This document shows, piece after piece, positions 12,644-13,592 of a stretch of 13,592 bases of DNA (positions are counted from its first letter, which is position 1; every line of letters begins with the position of its first letter). Source of the stretch: Thaumarchaeota archaeon UBA183 (GTDB lineage Archaea > Thermoproteota > Nitrososphaeria > Nitrososphaerales > UBA183); the NCBI GenBank assembly GCA_002495205.1, contig DAEE01000006.1:1-13592 (forward strand). Reading direction: 5' to 3'. The translations under genes and the position numbers were made by a program. The notes under the pieces are model-generated. The model was not told the origin of the DNA, did no database searches, and saw only the letters and a program-made list of their open reading frames with translations.

Positions 12644-12820
12644 AAGGGGCGCCGAATTGACAGCGCACCCCATAGGGAGCCCCGGGCGGCCTTTGCTCCG
12701 ATTCGCTTGTCCGCCCATGGTTTCAGCCGCGCACCCTTCCGTCAGGAGACGGCTCCCAGAATCTCACGCGTCCTCCGCCCAAAGGCCCTCGTATCCCGCA
12801 AGGACACCAAGCCAGTATTC

Positions 12821-13243
12821 ATGGTCTCCCAGGTGCCCCATCGGAAGCAGAGGTACGAGACCGTGGGGGACTGGATACCCGGCAGGCCGGCCCAGATCAG
12901 GGTCAGCAAGATGAAAGACCAGCGGTACGTCTTCCTGGTGGCGCTCCATGAGATGATCGAATACGAACTCTGCAAGATGCACGGCATCACGGACAGGGAG
13001 GTGGTCGCCTTCGACGTCAACTTCGAGGCGGAACGCAGGCTGAACCTGCACCCCCTGGACGCCGAGCCCGGGAACCATCCGAAGGCCCCGTACAGGAACG
13101 AGCACGAGTTCGCCACCATGATTGAGATGATGGTGGCCCAGAAGCTGGGAGTAAGCTGGTCCGACTACGAGAAGACAGTGCTCTCCCTGGGCCCCAGGCC
13201 CAAGAAAGTCGCTGTCACTCCCAGGGTCAAGCGGTCGCGTTAG
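12821..13243 (+). CDS. HExxE-motif protein, unknown function
   Basis: 140 residues. A core begins at PAQIRVSKM and leads to LVALHEMIEYELCKMHGI (about 39-56), where H43, E44 and E47 form an H-E-x-x-E pattern on a helix with C51 nearby. Then come VVAFDVNFEAER (D65, E69), EPGNHPKAPYRNEHEFATMIE (about 82-102, with E94, H95 and E102) and LGVSWSDYEKTV. The spaced His and acidic residues could hold a metal, as in small hydrolase- or ferritin-like helical proteins. Proteins of this look are, to my memory, often encoded by phages and bacteria, but I cannot name a family. The ATG at 12821 is chosen; a TTG at 12707 would add 38 residues whose arginine codons (CGC, CGT, AGA) differ from the AGG-rich body. 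The Lys/Arg-rich tail may bind nucleic acid. Confidence 0.6.
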   Translation: MVSQVPHRKQRYETVGDWIPGRPAQIRVSKMKDQRYVFLVALHEMIEYELCKMHGITDREVVAFDVNFEAERRLNLHPLDAEPGNHPKAPYRNEHEFATMIEMMVAQKLGVSWSDYEKTVLSLGPRPKKVAVTPRVKRSR

Positions 13244-13279
13244 GCCCTCACAGCCCTCCGATTTCCCTGATTTCGCGGG

Positions 13280-13289
13280 CTTAAATATC
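13280..13289 (+). promoter_or_regulatory. TATA box of the last gene
   Basis: CTTAAATATC is centred 27 bases before the ATG at 13312, a textbook spacing for a leaderless archaeal mRNA. Confidence 0.6.
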
Positions 13290-13311
13290 AAAATCGTGCA
13301 AGTTCAGGGCG

Positions 13312-13592
13312 ATGCCCGCTTCGAACGAAAAGACAGTGGACAGCGCGCCGATTCGCAGCATGTCAGGAACCATGGCAACCATGGACAGGATGATGCCGCG
13401 CTTCAGCGACATCACTTTCTGGCTCGTCGTCAACGTCGTCCTCTTCCTCTACGTGGGAATCCTCGAGCTCGCCAAGGGGTATGGCCCAGGGGCCGGATAC
13501 TCGGCAGGCGCCATCGTCCTGGCATTCATCTACCTCCTCCTCTGGATGTACCGCAAGACCGCCATGAAAATGGCGGACCGGTGGCTGATGAT
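13312..13592 (+). CDS. membrane protein, N-terminal part (partial)
   Basis: The frame opens at ATG 13312 and runs off the window end after 93 codons. A Met- and Ser-rich polar N terminus (about 1-32) is followed by two hydrophobic helices, ITFWLVVNVVLFLYVGILEL (about 34-53) and YSAGAIVLAFIYLLLWMY (about 63-80), and then a basic stretch (RKTAMKMADRW). There is no signal peptidase site, so the helices are probably retained as anchors. I do not recognise a family, and the C-terminal part is outside the window. The well-placed TATA box and GC-rich third positions support a real gene. Confidence 0.65.
   Translation, partial: MPASNEKTVDSAPIRSMSGTMATMDRMMPRFSDITFWLVVNVVLFLYVGILELAKGYGPGAGYSAGAIVLAFIYLLLWMYRKTAMKMADRWLM

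Larger units (their letters stand above)
12506..12820. other. 315-base gene-free region with structured elements
   Basis: No credible gene is seen here. Short frames exist, but their arginine codons are mostly CGC/CGT and AGA, whereas real genes nearby favour AGG, and their sequences are low-complexity Arg/Pro/Ser. The region holds a hairpin just after msrB (12515-12532), a second and longer hairpin (12581-12613) and a 14-base perfect palindrome (12630-12643), plus a TTGTTAAACC element (12564-12573) that could be a TATA box. It could contain a small RNA, a regulatory leader for the downstream gene, or simply the msrB terminator and a promoter region. Confidence 0.5.

Noticed and set aside
12684..12790. 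GGCCTTTG/CAAAGGCC inverted repeat about 90 bases apart in the msrB-HExxE gap
   Set aside because: Eight bases at this distance is expected by chance in GC-rich DNA and it is not linked to a terminal repeat, a transposase or a target duplication.
12657..12914. TTG-start frame after the 12630 palindrome
   Set aside because: The spacing from the palindrome centre (20 bases) is short, the product is Arg/Pro/Ser low complexity, and it overlaps the HExxE gene out of frame.

Overview
The window looks like chromosomal DNA of a GC-rich archaeon (roughly 60% GC by eye, strongly GC-biased third codon positions, AGG the favoured arginine codon). The evidence is AT-rich TATA-type boxes 24-34 bases before start codons, almost no Shine-Dalgarno sites, short genes on alternating strands with tiny gaps, and archaeal families: a small winged-helix regulator of the ArnR1-like type, TrpB2-type tryptophan synthase beta and a DUF1684 protein. 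The gene set would fit a Nitrososphaeria/Thaumarchaeota-like or other uncultured soil or sediment lineage, but no marker gene here fixes the taxonomy. I see no rRNA, tRNA, CRISPR array, insertion sequence or integrase.

Layout. 1-1181: the 3' end of a DUF1684 gene converges on a double-SIS sugar-phosphate isomerase-like gene. 1247-2934: an AcuC-like histone deacetylase-fold gene followed 17 bases later by a MerB-like (alkylmercury lyase family) gene. 3013-4165: an SfsA homologue converges on an RNase H-fold protein. 4239-6205: a SAM methyltransferase, a TMEM175-type channel on the minus strand, and a YgjP-like metallopeptidase diverging from it. 6271-7022: three small genes (a 43-residue zinc-finger protein, a two-helix membrane protein and a coiled-coil protein). 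7024-7936 (minus): a seven-helix membrane protein whose gene overlaps a small winged-helix regulator, with a probable operator in the divergent region shared with a secreted beta-rich protein (8059-8604). 8699-9741: a peroxiredoxin-like thioredoxin-fold protein and an unrecognised gene. 9738-12011 (minus): an orphan ParB-like protein with a ribbon-helix-helix-like tail, and a solitary TrpB2. 12107-13592: MsrB, a 315-base gene-free stretch with strong hairpins and a perfect palindrome, an HExxE protein of unknown function, and the start of a small membrane protein.

How the genes work together. Most are single-gene transcription units with a housekeeping flavour. Two themes stand out. One is redox and thiol protection (MsrB, peroxiredoxin-like protein, MerB-like protein). 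The other is regulation (deacetylase, membrane protein plus winged helix, ParB-like protein). Several start codons appear to be TTG on leaderless transcripts, so start positions were chosen by TATA spacing and domain boundaries rather than by the longest reading frame. Functions are assigned from recognised motifs only; no database search was possible.
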